This document shows, piece after piece, positions 53,084 through 62,260 of a stretch of 64,000 bases of DNA. Below the pieces are notes generated by a model. It was not told the origin of the DNA. It saw only the letters and a list, made by a program, of their open reading frames with translations, and made no database searches. The number at the start of each line of letters is the position of its first letter. The stretch's first letter is position 1. The DNA lies in the NCBI GenBank assembly GCA_015689775.1, contig WVSR01000002.1:62001-126000 (forward strand), in the 5' to 3' direction. Both the position numbers and the translations under genes were made by a program. Source of the DNA: Rhodobacterales bacterium LSUCC0387. Its GTDB lineage: Bacteria; Pseudomonadota; Alphaproteobacteria; Rhodobacterales; Rhodobacteraceae.

Positions 53084-53506
53084 TCATTCTTGTGGGTCTT
53101 GATCCGATTTTCGGTCTGCCAGCATTTGCGCAACCAAATTAATTTGACTTTGCAAATCACGAATGGCTTGGCCTAATTCGGCATATTGTGCCTGCATATC
53201 GTGCAATCTTTCACGCCCAACTTCTAGGCTTCTTTCAAGTTGTGTCACTTGATTGTCGCCTAGTGCGTAAAGGTCAAGCAATTGTCTTATTGCCTCTAGG
53301 CTAAAGCCAAAGCGTTTGCCCCGCAAAATCAGTTTAAGGCGCGCTTGGTCGCCGCGGGAATAAAGCCGCTTTTGTCCCACACGTAAGGGGGCCAACAGTT
53401 CCTTGCTTTCGTAGAACCGAAGACTGCGCGCCGTCACTTGAAACTGCGCGCACATCTCGCCGATGGTGCGAAAATCGGCCTCACGCTGTAGGGCGTCTGA
53501 TGGCAT
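53084..53506 (-). CDS. MerR-family transcriptional regulator
   Basis: The protein is 140 residues from the ATG at 53506, with GAGGAAG just upstream; earlier starts lack this. The winged helix is visible as FRTIGEMCAQFQVTARSLRF, YESKELLAPLRV, QKRLYSRGDQARLKLI, and a coiled-coil dimerisation helix covers about 85-135. No cysteine metal-binding loop is present, so it is probably a stress or metabolite sensor of the LiuR/CueR-unlike branch. A 19-base dyad lies 43 bases upstream. The gene is divergent from two thioesterases and a MATE exporter. Confidence 0.88.
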   Translation of the reverse strand: MPSDALQREADFRTIGEMCAQFQVTARSLRFYESKELLAPLRVGQKRLYSRGDQARLKLILRGKRFGFSLEAIRQLLDLYALGDNQVTQLERSLEVGRERLHDMQAQYAELGQAIRDLQSQINLVAQMLADRKSDQDPQE

Positions 53507-53548
53507 TTTGGGCTTCCTCAGCTGATCCATGATTTGATCCCAGCATAT

Positions 53549-53567
53549 CATAGAATTGCCATCTATG
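53549..53567. promoter_or_regulatory. Dyad CATAGA-N7-TCTATG, likely MerR operator
   Basis: Perfect 6-bp arms around seven bases, 19 bp in total, sit in the 140-base divergent region between the MerR gene and the thioesterase gene. MerR operators are typically 18-20 bp dyads within a long promoter spacer, so the size fits. Core promoter elements were not resolved. Confidence 0.5.
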
Positions 53568-53646
53568 TAATTTGCGCATTGCCGTGGGCGCACGCTGCGC
53601 GTTACATGGAGGCAGATAATTAACCCCAATTTGTTGGATTACGGCC

Positions 53647-54120
53647 GTGCCCCACGACCAGTCGGATATCCTCCATGTCGCGCAAAGTTTAATCACGCAA
53701 CTGCCCTATGCGGTGGCGTTGCAGATAAACATTGTCGCCTTTGGATCTGGGGCTGCGGCGATGAAGATGAGGGTTCTGCCTGATCTCTGTGATGCTGGGG
53801 GCGTGCTGCATGAAGGTGCACTCACGGCGCTGATGGACACCTGTGCAGGCTCGGCGGTGATGGCGCATGACAGCGAACCCCTTGCTACGGTGACCCTAGA
53901 TCTGCGCCTTGATTTGATAAGCTGGATTGCAAAGGGCACAGTTCTCGCCAAGGCGGAATGCTATGCCATCAAGGGAAATGTGGCCTTCGTCACTGTGGTG
54001 GCCACCGATCAAGAGACAGGCGCGCTTTTGGCCAAAGCCAGCGGAAGTTTCACGGTCGAATATGGGCCAGAGGGCAAGGGTGGCTTGGAGACGGTCAACC
54101 TGCAAACAAGGCAGGGCTGA
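53647..54120 (+). CDS. PaaI-type hotdog thioesterase
   Basis: The 157-residue single hotdog-domain protein starts with GTG. The family motif for a PaaI-like acyl-CoA thioesterase is visible: LCDAGGVLHEGALTALMDTC, with the catalytic-type aspartate following HEG, then TVTLDLRLDLISW and AECYAIKGNVAFVTVVATDQ. It probably hydrolyses aryl- or acyl-CoA. Its stop overlaps the start of a second, different hotdog gene by one base, so the two may form a heteromer or have complementary substrates. Confidence 0.82.
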   Translation: MPHDQSDILHVAQSLITQLPYAVALQINIVAFGSGAAAMKMRVLPDLCDAGGVLHEGALTALMDTCAGSAVMAHDSEPLATVTLDLRLDLISWIAKGTVLAKAECYAIKGNVAFVTVVATDQETGALLAKASGSFTVEYGPEGKGGLETVNLQTRQG

Positions 54121-54512
54121 TGCAGCAGATATTGAAACAGCTGCCATATGCGCGGTTTTTGGGGCTAGAGGGCCAAGATGGCGGGGTGATCAAATTGCCC
54201 TATCGCGGGTTTTTGATTGGCAATCCAATTTTGCCTGCGCTGCATGGCGGGGTTACAGCATCGGTGCTGCAGATCGCGGCCCAAATCCATGTAATGGATG
54301 CGCTATCCATCCCGCTGACAACCCCGCCTAAGTTGATTGATTTCACGGTGGATTATTTGCGCCGTGGCTTGCCCGAAGATGGATTTGCCAAGGCGCAGAT
54401 GACCCGCGCGGGGCGCCGTTTTGCCTCGGTCTCGGTCACGATGTGGCAAGGTGATCCAGACGCCCCCATTGCCGCGGCGCATGGCCATTTTTCTTTGGTG
54501 ACAGCCCCATGA
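54120..54512 (+). CDS. Second hotdog-fold thioesterase-like protein
   Basis: The protein is 130 residues from the ATG that overlaps the previous stop (TGATG). The hotdog pattern includes ILPALHGGVTASVLQIAAQI and PPKLIDFTVDYLRRGLPEDG. The usual catalytic Asp/Glu after the HGG motif is replaced by V/T residues (HGGVTASVLQ), so it may be inactive alone and act as a partner of the upstream thioesterase. It is followed by the MATE gene with a four-base overlap. The fold is well supported, the activity is not. Confidence 0.75.
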   Translation: MQQILKQLPYARFLGLEGQDGGVIKLPYRGFLIGNPILPALHGGVTASVLQIAAQIHVMDALSIPLTTPPKLIDFTVDYLRRGLPEDGFAKAQMTRAGRRFASVSVTMWQGDPDAPIAAAHGHFSLVTAP

Positions 54513-55825
54513 TGGATCATACCATCCCTTTGACCCATGCGCGCGTGTTGCGCATCGCCGTGCCTGTGGTTCTGTCAAACATCACAGTGCCGCTTCTGGG
54601 TTTGGTGGACACGGGCGTTGTCGGCCAATTGGGCGATGCGGCTATGATCGGCGCGGTGGGTTTGGGCGCGATATCCATGACCACAGTGTTTTGGATTTTT
54701 GGGTTCTTGCGCATGGGCACTGTTGGTTTGGCCGCACAGGCCCATGGGGCAGGGGATCAGGCAGAAATCTCAGCCTTGCTGTCGCGCGTTTTGATGATTG
54801 GTGTGGTAGCAGGTGTGGTTATGATCCTGCTGCAATCGGTAATTTTCGCAGCCGTTTTTGCTATAGCCCCCGCAAGTGATGCGGTCGAAGCCTTGGCGCG
54901 CGATTACATGGCAATCCGCATTTGGTCTGCCCCCGCTGCAATCGCGATTTATGGCATCACGGGGTGGTTGATTGCTGCTGAACGCACAGGCTCCGTATTC
55001 GTTTTGCAGCTCTGGATGAACGGGTTAAACATCCTGCTGTCAGTGGGGTTTGTTTTGGGCTTGGGCTATGATGTCGATGGTGTGGCTGCCGCGACCGCGA
55101 TTGCAGAGTGGTTGGGGCTGGCGCTTGGGCTCTATCTGTGTCGGGCGGGATTTTCGCAGGCGGCATGGTGCGATTGGCCGCGTGTCTTTGATCGCGGGCG
55201 GCTTTTGCACATGGCGCAGGTCAACACCGATATTTTAATCCGTTCTGTCTTTCTGATGGCAGGCTTTACCTCATTCATCTACATCGGCTCAGATTTCGGG
55301 GATACGACCCTAGCCTCTAATCAAATTCTCATGCAATTTATCCATATTACTGCCTATGGGTTGGACGGGTTTGCCTTTGCTGCCGAAAGTCTTGTTGGAA
55401 AATCCTTAGGGGCCAAAAACCGTGCCGCCTTGCGCCGCAGCGCCATGATGACGGCGCTTTGGTCAGGCGCTGTGGCTGTGCTAATGGCCGCTGCTTTTTG
55501 GGCGTTTGGGGGCGATATCATTGATATTCTCACCACTGCGCCCAAAGTGCGGATTGAGGCGCGTGATTACCTGTTCTGGATGGTGCTTGCACCGCTTGTT
55601 GGGTTTCAGGCATGGATTTTGGACGGGATTTTCATTGGGGCAACCCGCACCCGTGATATGCGCAATATGATGGCCTTGTCTTTCGCTGGCTATGTCATGT
55701 TGTGCCTGACGCTGATCCCCGCCTATGGAAATCATGGGTTATGGGGTGCATTATTGGGGATGTTTATCCTGCGCGGTCTCAGCCTTGGGGCGCGCTATCC
55801 CGCACTTGAGCGAAGCGCGACCTAG
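54509..55825 (+). CDS. MATE-family efflux transporter (DinF-like)
   Basis: The 438-residue protein has about twelve membrane segments in two bundles. MATE features are PVVLSNITVPLLGLVDTGVV near the N-terminus with a conserved aspartate, GLDGFAFAAESLVGKSLGA in the middle, and ATRTRDMRNMM in the C-terminal half, a combination of the DinF branch. It exports organic cations using a sodium or proton gradient. It is the third gene of the thioesterase operon and ends four bases into the convergent ArsC-like gene. Confidence 0.9.
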   Translation: MMDHTIPLTHARVLRIAVPVVLSNITVPLLGLVDTGVVGQLGDAAMIGAVGLGAISMTTVFWIFGFLRMGTVGLAAQAHGAGDQAEISALLSRVLMIGVVAGVVMILLQSVIFAAVFAIAPASDAVEALARDYMAIRIWSAPAAIAIYGITGWLIAAERTGSVFVLQLWMNGLNILLSVGFVLGLGYDVDGVAAATAIAEWLGLALGLYLCRAGFSQAAWCDWPRVFDRGRLLHMAQVNTDILIRSVFLMAGFTSFIYIGSDFGDTTLASNQILMQFIHITAYGLDGFAFAAESLVGKSLGAKNRAALRRSAMMTALWSGAVAVLMAAAFWAFGGDIIDILTTAPKVRIEARDYLFWMVLAPLVGFQAWILDGIFIGATRTRDMRNMMALSFAGYVMLCLTLIPAYGNHGLWGALLGMFILRGLSLGARYPALERSAT

Positions 55826-56157
55826 AGCAGGGCGAGTATATTCTCGGGCGGGCGGCCAATCGCGGCGGCAGTTTCACTGATCAAAACGGGTCGTTCAATT
55901 AGGCGTGGATCATTGGCCATCGCGGCCATGATTGCGACCTCATCCGTCAAATCCACCCCCGTTTCACGGGCCTCTTTTGCGCGGATCAGATCACGAGCAG
56001 GGCGACCCAATTTTGCAATTACTGCGGCCAGTTCGGCATGGGTGGGTGCGGCGTCCAAATAGGCACGCGTTTCAAACTCTGCGCCCCGCTTTGTCAGCAA
56101 TACCAAAGCCTGACGTGATTTCGAGCAGCGTGGATTATGCCAGAGGGTCAAAGCCAT
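55822..56157 (-). CDS. ArsC/Spx-family protein (glutaredoxin-dependent arsenate reductase type)
   Basis: The 111-residue protein has the thioredoxin-like ArsC fold with C11 in HNPRCSKSR, the arginine-rich loop [15 protein letters not shown] and the late catalytic-type region [11 protein letters not shown]. The first cysteine and surrounding residues match arsenate reductases of the E. coli type, which pass electrons from glutathione and glutaredoxin. No arsenic regulator or exporter is adjacent, so the role may be different. Its start overlaps the pyrD end by ten bases. Confidence 0.82.
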   Translation of the reverse strand: MALTLWHNPRCSKSRQALVLLTKRGAEFETRAYLDAAPTHAELAAVIAKLGRPARDLIRAKEARETGVDLTDEVAIMAAMANDPRLIERPVLISETAAAIGRPPENILALL

Positions 56158-57203
56158 GCGTCAACTCCTGTGCCGATGGCAGATTGCAAACTGTGATGGC
56201 CATCCTGCGCAAGAGCGGCGTCAAGACTTTGAAGGATATCTGCAACCAAACCCATACCCCCATAAACAAGCCCTGTGTAAAGCTGCACCAAATGCGCGCC
56301 CGCCTTGATCTTGGCATAGGCTTGGTCAGCATTTGCAACGCCACCCACACCAATCAGGGCAATCTTGCCGCCTGTTTGTTGCGATAGCCGCGCCAGAACT
56401 CGAGTGGAACGCTCGAACAATGGCTGACCTGATAGACCCCCTGTTTCGTGCCGATGGCGCCCGCGCAGTCCCTCGCGTGAAATGGTGGTATTGGTGGCAA
56501 TGATCCCTGAGAGCTGCATCCGCAGGGCAAGCTCTGCAATTGCGTCAATCTCGTCATTGCTAAGGTCAGGTGCAATTTTGACGAAGAGCGGCACGGGACG
56601 GGCGAGATCAAAATTCGCATCCATAACACCTTGCAACAAGAGCTCAAGCTGGTCTGCGGCTTGTAGGTCGCGCAGGTTCTCGGTATTTGGCGATGAGATG
56701 TTGATGGTAGCAAAATCAATTAGCCCTCCGCAGTGGGCCAAGACCAAGGCATAATCCGCCGCGCGATCCGTGCTGGTTTTATTTGCACCCAAATTCAAAC
56801 CCAAGGGAATGCGATGGGGGCGGTCGGCCAGACGCTTAGAAGCAGCCTCCATGCCCTCATTGTTAAAGCCAAAACGGTTGATCACCGCACGATCGCGTGG
56901 CAGACGAAACACGCGCGGTTGCGGATTTCCTGGTTGGGGCTGCGGCGTGATCGCCCCCACCTCGATAAATCCCAACCCCGTTTCCATTAAGGGGGCAATT
57001 GCGGTGGCATTTTTATCAAAGCCCGCCGCAAGGCCAAGCGGGTTTGGGAAATTCATCCCAGCCATAGTTATTGCCAAACGTGGGGTGGTAATCGGCCCTA
57101 TTCGGGGGGCAAGCCCCATGTTCAGCGCAGTTAGCGCAAGACCATGTGCCCGTTCAGGAGAGATAAGGCGCAAGGCAGCGAGAGCAGCTTTATCAAACAT
57201 CAA
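56148..57203 (-). CDS. pyrD: Dihydroorotate dehydrogenase (quinone), class 2
   Basis: The 351-residue FMN enzyme of the membrane-associated class 2 has an N-terminal amphipathic helix region ([20 protein letters not shown]), then [30 protein letters not shown], the catalytic-serine segment [14 protein letters not shown] and FMN-binding [20 protein letters not shown]. It oxidises dihydroorotate to orotate with quinone as acceptor in pyrimidine synthesis. It lies 16 bases after the DUF952 gene and overlaps the ArsC-like gene, forming a three-gene minus-strand operon. Confidence 0.95.
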   Translation of the reverse strand: MMFDKAALAALRLISPERAHGLALTALNMGLAPRIGPITTPRLAITMAGMNFPNPLGLAAGFDKNATAIAPLMETGLGFIEVGAITPQPQPGNPQPRVFRLPRDRAVINRFGFNNEGMEAASKRLADRPHRIPLGLNLGANKTSTDRAADYALVLAHCGGLIDFATINISSPNTENLRDLQAADQLELLLQGVMDANFDLARPVPLFVKIAPDLSNDEIDAIAELALRMQLSGIIATNTTISREGLRGRHRHETGGLSGQPLFERSTRVLARLSQQTGGKIALIGVGGVANADQAYAKIKAGAHLVQLYTGLVYGGMGLVADILQSLDAALAQDGHHSLQSAIGTGVDAWL

Positions 57204-57219
57204 GTGTCCTAATCTTTAA

Positions 57220-57558
57220 TCAACCGTTTAAATTGGGCAGGATATGAAAACCATTTTGTAACTTCAATTCGTGATGCCACAAAATCCCGCGCAAGGGCAG
57301 TTTTGAATACAAATGAGGGAAAAGGCCCCCCCCGCGCGACACCTCCCAACGCAGCGCGTCGCCAAATATACCGGCTTCATAGGCTATGAGCACCAATCCG
57401 CTAATACCCGAAAAATGTTTGGCCAAGGTTTCCTCGACCTGTGCCGCGGTGGAGAAATGGATGTACCCATCGGCCTTATCAACGGGCGCGCCCAATGTTT
57501 CTTTTTGTGCGCAAAGATCTCGCCATTCTATTGCTTGAAGGATTTTAAATATAAGCAT
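57220..57558 (-). CDS. DUF952 family protein
   Basis: The 112-residue protein carries the DUF952 pattern: IFKILQAIEWRDLCAQ, PVDKADGYIHFSTAAQVEET, DALRWEVSRGGGLFPHLYSK and LPLRGILWHHEL. The family is a small ADP-ribosyltransferase-like fold of unknown activity, common in alphaproteobacteria upstream of pyrD. Conserved D, H and R residues suggest an enzyme. It is the first gene of the DUF952-pyrD-arsC operon and the last gene of the GC-richer core block; an AT-richer cluster begins to its right. Confidence 0.85.
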   Translation of the reverse strand: MLIFKILQAIEWRDLCAQKETLGAPVDKADGYIHFSTAAQVEETLAKHFSGISGLVLIAYEAGIFGDALRWEVSRGGGLFPHLYSKLPLRGILWHHELKLQNGFHILPNLNG

Positions 57559-57635
57559 TTTCTGTAAATTTCGTCGGTTTAGAATGTTACTATCGTAATA
57601 CTGCTAAAACTTAGATTAGTAAGTCTGTATCAGTT

Positions 57636-57648
57636 GTTTTCGTAAAAC
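57636..57648. promoter_or_regulatory. Dyad GTTTT-CGT-AAAAC upstream of the asparaginase-like gene
   Basis: A short symmetric element extends to partially matched flanks (AGTT on the left, AACT on the right). It lies in the 152-base region between DUF952 and the asparaginase-like gene, 63 bases before the latter. This may be a regulator site for the right-hand cluster; chance is not excluded. Confidence 0.35.
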
Positions 57649-57710
57649 GAACTAGTTTTTGTTTCGATAAGCTTCACGCTTACTTGCGTCCAAACTAACT
57701 GTGTGACTTT

Positions 57711-58736
57711 ATGAACAGCAATGTAAGTTTGAGATCGAAGTTAATGAAGCCCTCAAAAAAGGTAGCTTTAATCGGATGTGGTGGAACGATTTCCACTCGC
57801 GCTTCTCACGCTTTTGATGTTTTAGATTACCCTGAAATTGGGCATAAGCTTACTGCAAATGAGATGGTTTCCGAATTACAACCATTCGTAGATTTTGCTG
57901 ATTTAGAGCCGATCGCTTTTCGAGAAGTTGGATCAAGCAAGATTGGTCCAACAGATTGGTTGGAGCTAGCGCGCTTAGTAAGAAATATATTTGATGAGAA
58001 ACCTGAATTAACGGGGATAGTCATACTTCATGGAACTGCAACATTAGAAGAAACGGCTTTTTTTCTCGATCTGACAGTTGAAATAGATCGCCCGGTTGTC
58101 CTTGTAGGCGCTCAGCGACCGCTAGGAGCCGTAGGTAGTGATGCATTGTCCAACGCTGTAGCGGCAATTCGAACGGCCACCGATGAGAAGGTACGTTCGA
58201 TGGGGGTTTTGATTGTTTTTAACGATGAAATTCATAGTGCCCGCGATGTTGCTAAGGGCTCTACTTATCGCCTAAATGCGTTTTCTTCGGGAGCTTATGG
58301 CGCATTAGGTGTTGTAGATCCAGATGGGGTGCGGGTCAGACGAGCGCCGCTTCGTAGTGATGTCAAATTCTCCATTTCTCACCTTTCTGCCCTACCTCGG
58401 GTGGATGTGCTTTATGCTGTTGCTGGGGGTGATGAAACAATTGCACGTGCTTGTATAAAAGCTGGTGCCCGTGGTTTAGTTTCTGCGGGTTTTGCCCCGG
58501 GTATGACATCTCCATTAGAATGGAAAGAATTACTGAGGGCGGTTTCTAAAGGTATCCCGGTTGTACAATGTAGCCGAGTCGCTTCTGGTAGGATCGCGCG
58601 AAGGTTACATTTGAAAAAATTCAGTATTATTTCTGGAGAAAACTTGTCAGCTCACAAGGCGCGAATTTTGCTTATGGTGGGACTGACCGTTACTGATGAG
58701 ACTGAAGCGTTGCAAAACTATTTTGATCAGATGTGA
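57711..58736 (+). CDS. Asparaginase/glutaminase-family amidohydrolase with altered triad
   Basis: The 341-residue protein has the N-terminal nucleophile motif CGGTIST (T26) and the second motif HGTATLEETAFFLDL. In typical asparaginases the second motif is HGTDTxEET; here the aspartate of the Thr-Asp-Lys triad is alanine (A110) while T109 and K182 (RDVAKGS) remain. The enzyme family hydrolyses the side-chain amide of asparagine or glutamine. The substitution and the downstream imidase-like gene suggest a different amide, such as a half-amide of a dicarboxylate. M12 (57744) is an alternative start. The next gene starts one base after the stop. Confidence 0.8.
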   Translation: MNSNVSLRSKLMKPSKKVALIGCGGTISTRASHAFDVLDYPEIGHKLTANEMVSELQPFVDFADLEPIAFREVGSSKIGPTDWLELARLVRNIFDEKPELTGIVILHGTATLEETAFFLDLTVEIDRPVVLVGAQRPLGAVGSDALSNAVAAIRTATDEKVRSMGVLIVFNDEIHSARDVAKGSTYRLNAFSSGAYGALGVVDPDGVRVRRAPLRSDVKFSISHLSALPRVDVLYAVAGGDETIARACIKAGARGLVSAGFAPGMTSPLEWKELLRAVSKGIPVVQCSRVASGRIARRLHLKKFSIISGENLSAHKARILLMVGLTVTDETEALQNYFDQM

Positions 58737-58737
58737 A

Positions 58738-59631
58738 ATGAAACTGAGGGCTCATAATCGTTATGACTATATCCCCTTGCCAGATCGGCAGGATTACACC
58801 TGGCCGGAAGGGAAAAGATTAGCTTTCTGTTTATGCAATAACTTGGAAGTATTTTCCTATCGAGACGGTATCGGATCTGATAGTGCGGTTTTAAATGCTC
58901 CTCAGACACATCGTAATTACGCGTGGCGTGACTACGGAAATAGAGTTGGTCAATGGTATCTCTTTGACTTGCTCGACGATTTTTCAATTCCTGCATCGCA
59001 TAATTCAAATTCCGCGCTTTTCAGGCGTCACCCGCAACTGCTGGATAGGATAAAACGGAGGGGTGATGAAATAGTTGCTCATGGCCGTTCTAACGGTGAA
59101 CGACAAGACGTCTTGGATGAACCAAACGAACGTAAATTGATACAGGAAGCTACCGAAGAGCTTATTGAACTGATTGGTTACCAACCAAAAGGGTGGATGG
59201 GGCCGTATTTCGCGCAAAGCGAAGTAACATTAGATTTGCTGCAAGAAGCTGGATATTGCTTCAATTTGGATTGGCCCGCAGATGATCAGCCATTTTGGAT
59301 GCGTACACGTAATGGTCGTATTATGTCTGTGCCATACTCAATTGAATTGAATGACTCACCCTCGATGGTTTTTCGGCAAGAGAGCGCAATGTCGTTTGAA
59401 AGGATGATCCAAGACCAATTCGATGAAATGATGTACCTATCCCAAAAACGGCCTCTTGTTTTCACATTAATTACTCACCCATTTGTCTTTGGTCATCCGT
59501 ATAGGCTCAGAGCATTGCGCCGTGCTTTGACGCATATAATGAAGCGCCGAGACGATCTTTGGATTACAACCGTTGGAGGCGTTTACGATTATTGCGCTAG
59601 TCTCGAAAAGGGCATTTTGCCTGGGAGTTGA
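58738..59631 (+). CDS. Polysaccharide deacetylase-family protein (PuuE allantoinase/imidase-like)
   Basis: The protein is 297 residues from the ATG at 58738, one base after the asparaginase-like stop. It has the NodB-homology fold as used by PuuE and cyclic imidases: HNSNSALFRRHPQLLDRIKR, GDEIVAHGRSNGERQ, GWMGPYFAQSEVTLDLLQEA, NLDWPADDQPFWMR and VPYSIELNDSP. The NDD and HG motifs common in these amide-cleaving members are clear. It should hydrolyse a ring amide (allantoin, succinimide-type imide) rather than a sugar acetyl group. Coupling to the amidase-like gene suggests successive ring opening and deamidation. Confidence 0.82.
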   Translation: MKLRAHNRYDYIPLPDRQDYTWPEGKRLAFCLCNNLEVFSYRDGIGSDSAVLNAPQTHRNYAWRDYGNRVGQWYLFDLLDDFSIPASHNSNSALFRRHPQLLDRIKRRGDEIVAHGRSNGERQDVLDEPNERKLIQEATEELIELIGYQPKGWMGPYFAQSEVTLDLLQEAGYCFNLDWPADDQPFWMRTRNGRIMSVPYSIELNDSPSMVFRQESAMSFERMIQDQFDEMMYLSQKRPLVFTLITHPFVFGHPYRLRALRRALTHIMKRRDDLWITTVGGVYDYCASLEKGILPGS

Positions 59632-59632
59632 G

Positions 59633-59661
59633 GCACTTTCTCTAATCGTGTCAAAAAGTGC
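59633..59661. terminator. Possible hairpin between convergent genes
   Basis: GCACTTT (59633-59639) can pair with AAAGTGC (59655-59661) across a 15-base loop, between the convergent deacetylase-family gene and tcuB. No strong T-run follows on either strand, so the terminator call is weak. Confidence 0.3.
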
Positions 59662-59701
59662 GGCTGTTCGAAAAAGGCAAATGTATCCCTCGCCATTGAG
59701 A

Positions 59702-60778
59702 TTACGGACTGTTTGAATCCGTTTTACGTTGCGCATCACGCACCAACGCGGCAAAGCGGTAAATGCCGTGAACCATTTTTGTATACGGCGTAAGTAGAAA
59801 GAACGCGAGGACTGCTCCGAGATGGGTCGCCAAAGCCAGCGGCATCCAGGCGGTCTGACCAACGATATATAAAACGATTCCGCTGGCAGCTACAAAGCCC
59901 AAGAGCGCAATAAAACCGAATTCCCCATTGCGCGCTGCCATTGAACCTAAATTAGGATCAGCTTTAAGTTTGAGGCGAAATAACCAAACAGCGCCCCATG
60001 TTAGCATCAGGCCGCCAGGGACACCCAGAAGTTTGGGCAACGAGAACAAACCGTATGGCGCTGACAGGTCAAAGGCGTAGTGGAGAATGGTTCCTGAGGA
60101 GGTGCTCGCAAAACACAGCAGGAACCCATATAAAACTAATTGATGGGCAACGCGCCTCGCTTGGGTGAAGCGGTCTTCGTCTTCAAAATTACAGCCCTCG
60201 CCATGCCCACCAGCCAGGTTGTGCATATTAGCAGCAGCGCGAAGAGCGTCGTGAAGATGACTTAGTTCAATGCGCGTACCGTCCACAGCCAGCCAATACC
60301 GACGCAAACTTACTATGAGACTGGCAAGTGGTAACACGAAGGCAGGTGCAAATATTACAACCATTAGGTCGTGAGACATAAACGCGTAAAACCCTTCTCC
60401 GTTACCTCGCCCTAGCCATTGGGTCAAAACGAACAAAGCAGCAAAACAAAGACTGGTGGCAAGAGCGATGGCCATCCCATTTTTTTGAAAATGGGTTGCG
60501 ACAAAACGCGGATACGCAAAAGCTTCCCAGCTGTCTTGCCTGACCTCTGCTAGAGCGGCTGGTAGGTTTAGGTCGAACTCATGAGGAGCCGTGTACTGGC
60601 ACGCGTAGTAACAGCCACGGCAATTGTGACAGAGATTTGCCAATTGTATGATGTCTCCATCAGAAAACTCTCGATTGCTATGGAGCGAAGGGAAAACTGA
60701 GCAGTAGCCTTCACAGTAGCGGCATGCATTGCAAATCTCAGACTGCCGGCGCGCTTCTTCCTTCGTATCAATTAGCAT
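59702..60778 (-). CDS. tcuB: Tricarballylate utilization protein TcuB (Fe-S/heme membrane protein)
   Basis: The 358-residue protein starts with an iron-sulfur region: CNACRYCEGYCSVFP and CHNCRGCYYACQYTAPHEF provide two ferredoxin-like 4Fe-4S motifs (residues 17-70). The rest holds about six hydrophobic helices with histidines in HQLVLYGFLLC and FDLSAPYGLFSLPKLLG, compatible with heme binding. In tricarballylate users TcuB passes electrons from the reduced flavin of TcuA to the quinone pool. The gene overlaps the tcuA end by eleven bases. Confidence 0.9.
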   Translation of the reverse strand: MLIDTKEEARRQSEICNACRYCEGYCSVFPSLHSNREFSDGDIIQLANLCHNCRGCYYACQYTAPHEFDLNLPAALAEVRQDSWEAFAYPRFVATHFQKNGMAIALATSLCFAALFVLTQWLGRGNGEGFYAFMSHDLMVVIFAPAFVLPLASLIVSLRRYWLAVDGTRIELSHLHDALRAAANMHNLAGGHGEGCNFEDEDRFTQARRVAHQLVLYGFLLCFASTSSGTILHYAFDLSAPYGLFSLPKLLGVPGGLMLTWGAVWLFRLKLKADPNLGSMAARNGEFGFIALLGFVAASGIVLYIVGQTAWMPLALATHLGAVLAFFLLTPYTKMVHGIYRFAALVRDAQRKTDSNSP

Positions 60779-62168
60779 ACTTTGCAGCCTCTTTCCCGGC
60801 GATGCGTCCGAAAACGGTACCGATAGTCATTCCAAACCCTGCTAAATATCCTTGACCCAGAATGGATCCGGCCATTGTTTCACCCGCAGCCCAAAGGTTG
60901 CTTACCGGGCGATTGCCAACGCTACATTGCGCGTTCTCATCGACCTTCAATCCCAGGTACGTGAATGTGACTCCGGTGCGTAGCGAGTAACCATAAAAAG
61001 GTGCTTCTATAATGGGCCGTGCCCAGTTGGTTTTTGGTGGTTTAAGGCCAGATGTGCTTACACCATCCAGCTCTGTAGGGCGAAAGCCGCTAGTATCACC
61101 ACAGCTTGCATTGAATTTGTCTACCGTAGCTCGCAGCTTTTGAGCTGGTAGATCCATTTTTATTGCTAAATCCTCAATTGTGTCCGCTTTAATTGGTGGG
61201 AAGACGGACGGCATGAACAGTTCAAGTGACTCAGCATCGATGATTGCATAGCCTATTTGCTCAGGCTGAGCGGCGATCAATCGACCCCATATAGCATAAC
61301 GTTTGGGCCATACGTCTTCGCCTTCATCATAGAACCGTTCTGCATCCTTATTGACCACAATCGAGAATGGCACACAATCAAGCCGCGTGACGATGCCACC
61401 ATCATATTTTGGCGAGCGTCCGTCTATAGCTACCGCATGGCATTGTGTCGGATCTCCCACTTGCTCTAATCCCTGGCGGAGCAAATCGTCTAGAACTACA
61501 CCACGATTATAGGGCGTGCCTCGTATTAGAAAATTCTTGGCAGCAGGGCCCCAGGCACGTGCAAGCCAATCGGTATCTGCTTGAAATCCGCCTGATGCGA
61601 CCACAACTGCCTTTGGCGATAGTCGGAAAGATTGCTCGCGCTGAATGTAGTCGAGATAGAGGACCTCGCCGTCATCGACCTCAAGATGTGTGACGCTTGC
61701 ATCGTATTTGACATCTACTCCCAAATTTTCAGCTGTACGGTAATACGCATTGATCAGAGCTTTCCCGCCACCGAGAAAGAAAGCGTTTGTACGGGCAAGG
61801 GACAACGTGCCTGATAGAGATGGCTGAAATCTTACGCCGTGTCTCTCCATCCATGGCATACATTCCTCGGATTGGCGAATAACCATTCGTGCAAGGCCTT
61901 GGTCGGTTTCGCCGTTAGTAACCTTCATTAGATCGTTAAAATATTCATCTTCGCTATAGCTTTCGATTAGAGGCCCTAATGGCTCGGAATGCATGCATCG
62001 AAAATTACGCGTATGACGAGAGTTTCCCCCGCGGTAGGCCTTTGGTGCAGCCTCTAGAATTAGAACCGTTGCACCAGCCTCAGCGGCAGTAATCGCAGAA
62101 CACAGTGCTGCATTTCCACCGCCAATCACGACAATGTCGTAGGACTCTGACGCTCTGATAATCTTCAA
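60768..62168 (-). CDS. tcuA: FAD-dependent tricarballylate dehydrogenase TcuA
   Basis: The protein is 466 residues from a TTG at 62168, seven bases after AAAAGGTG; a TTG six codons further upstream is the alternative. It is a flavoprotein of the fumarate reductase/succinate dehydrogenase type. The FAD motif is DIVVIGGGNAALCSAITAAE with VLILEAAPKAYRGGNSRHTR, and the C-terminal FAD motif is NLWAAGETMAGSILGQGYLA. TcuA oxidises tricarballylate to cis-aconitate. It is followed by tcuB. A 17-bp palindrome lies upstream. Confidence 0.88.
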   Translation of the reverse strand: MKIIRASESYDIVVIGGGNAALCSAITAAEAGATVLILEAAPKAYRGGNSRHTRNFRCMHSEPLGPLIESYSEDEYFNDLMKVTNGETDQGLARMVIRQSEECMPWMERHGVRFQPSLSGTLSLARTNAFFLGGGKALINAYYRTAENLGVDVKYDASVTHLEVDDGEVLYLDYIQREQSFRLSPKAVVVASGGFQADTDWLARAWGPAAKNFLIRGTPYNRGVVLDDLLRQGLEQVGDPTQCHAVAIDGRSPKYDGGIVTRLDCVPFSIVVNKDAERFYDEGEDVWPKRYAIWGRLIAAQPEQIGYAIIDAESLELFMPSVFPPIKADTIEDLAIKMDLPAQKLRATVDKFNASCGDTSGFRPTELDGVSTSGLKPPKTNWARPIIEAPFYGYSLRTGVTFTYLGLKVDENAQCSVGNRPVSNLWAAGETMAGSILGQGYLAGFGMTIGTVFGRIAGKEAAKYAN

Positions 62169-62260
62169 TTTACACCTTTTGGACAATTAAGGATTTGAAA
62201 ACAGCTTGTTTGATCTATCGTCAAACCGGTTAGTAAGGGACAACCAATCAAAGTGCATTT

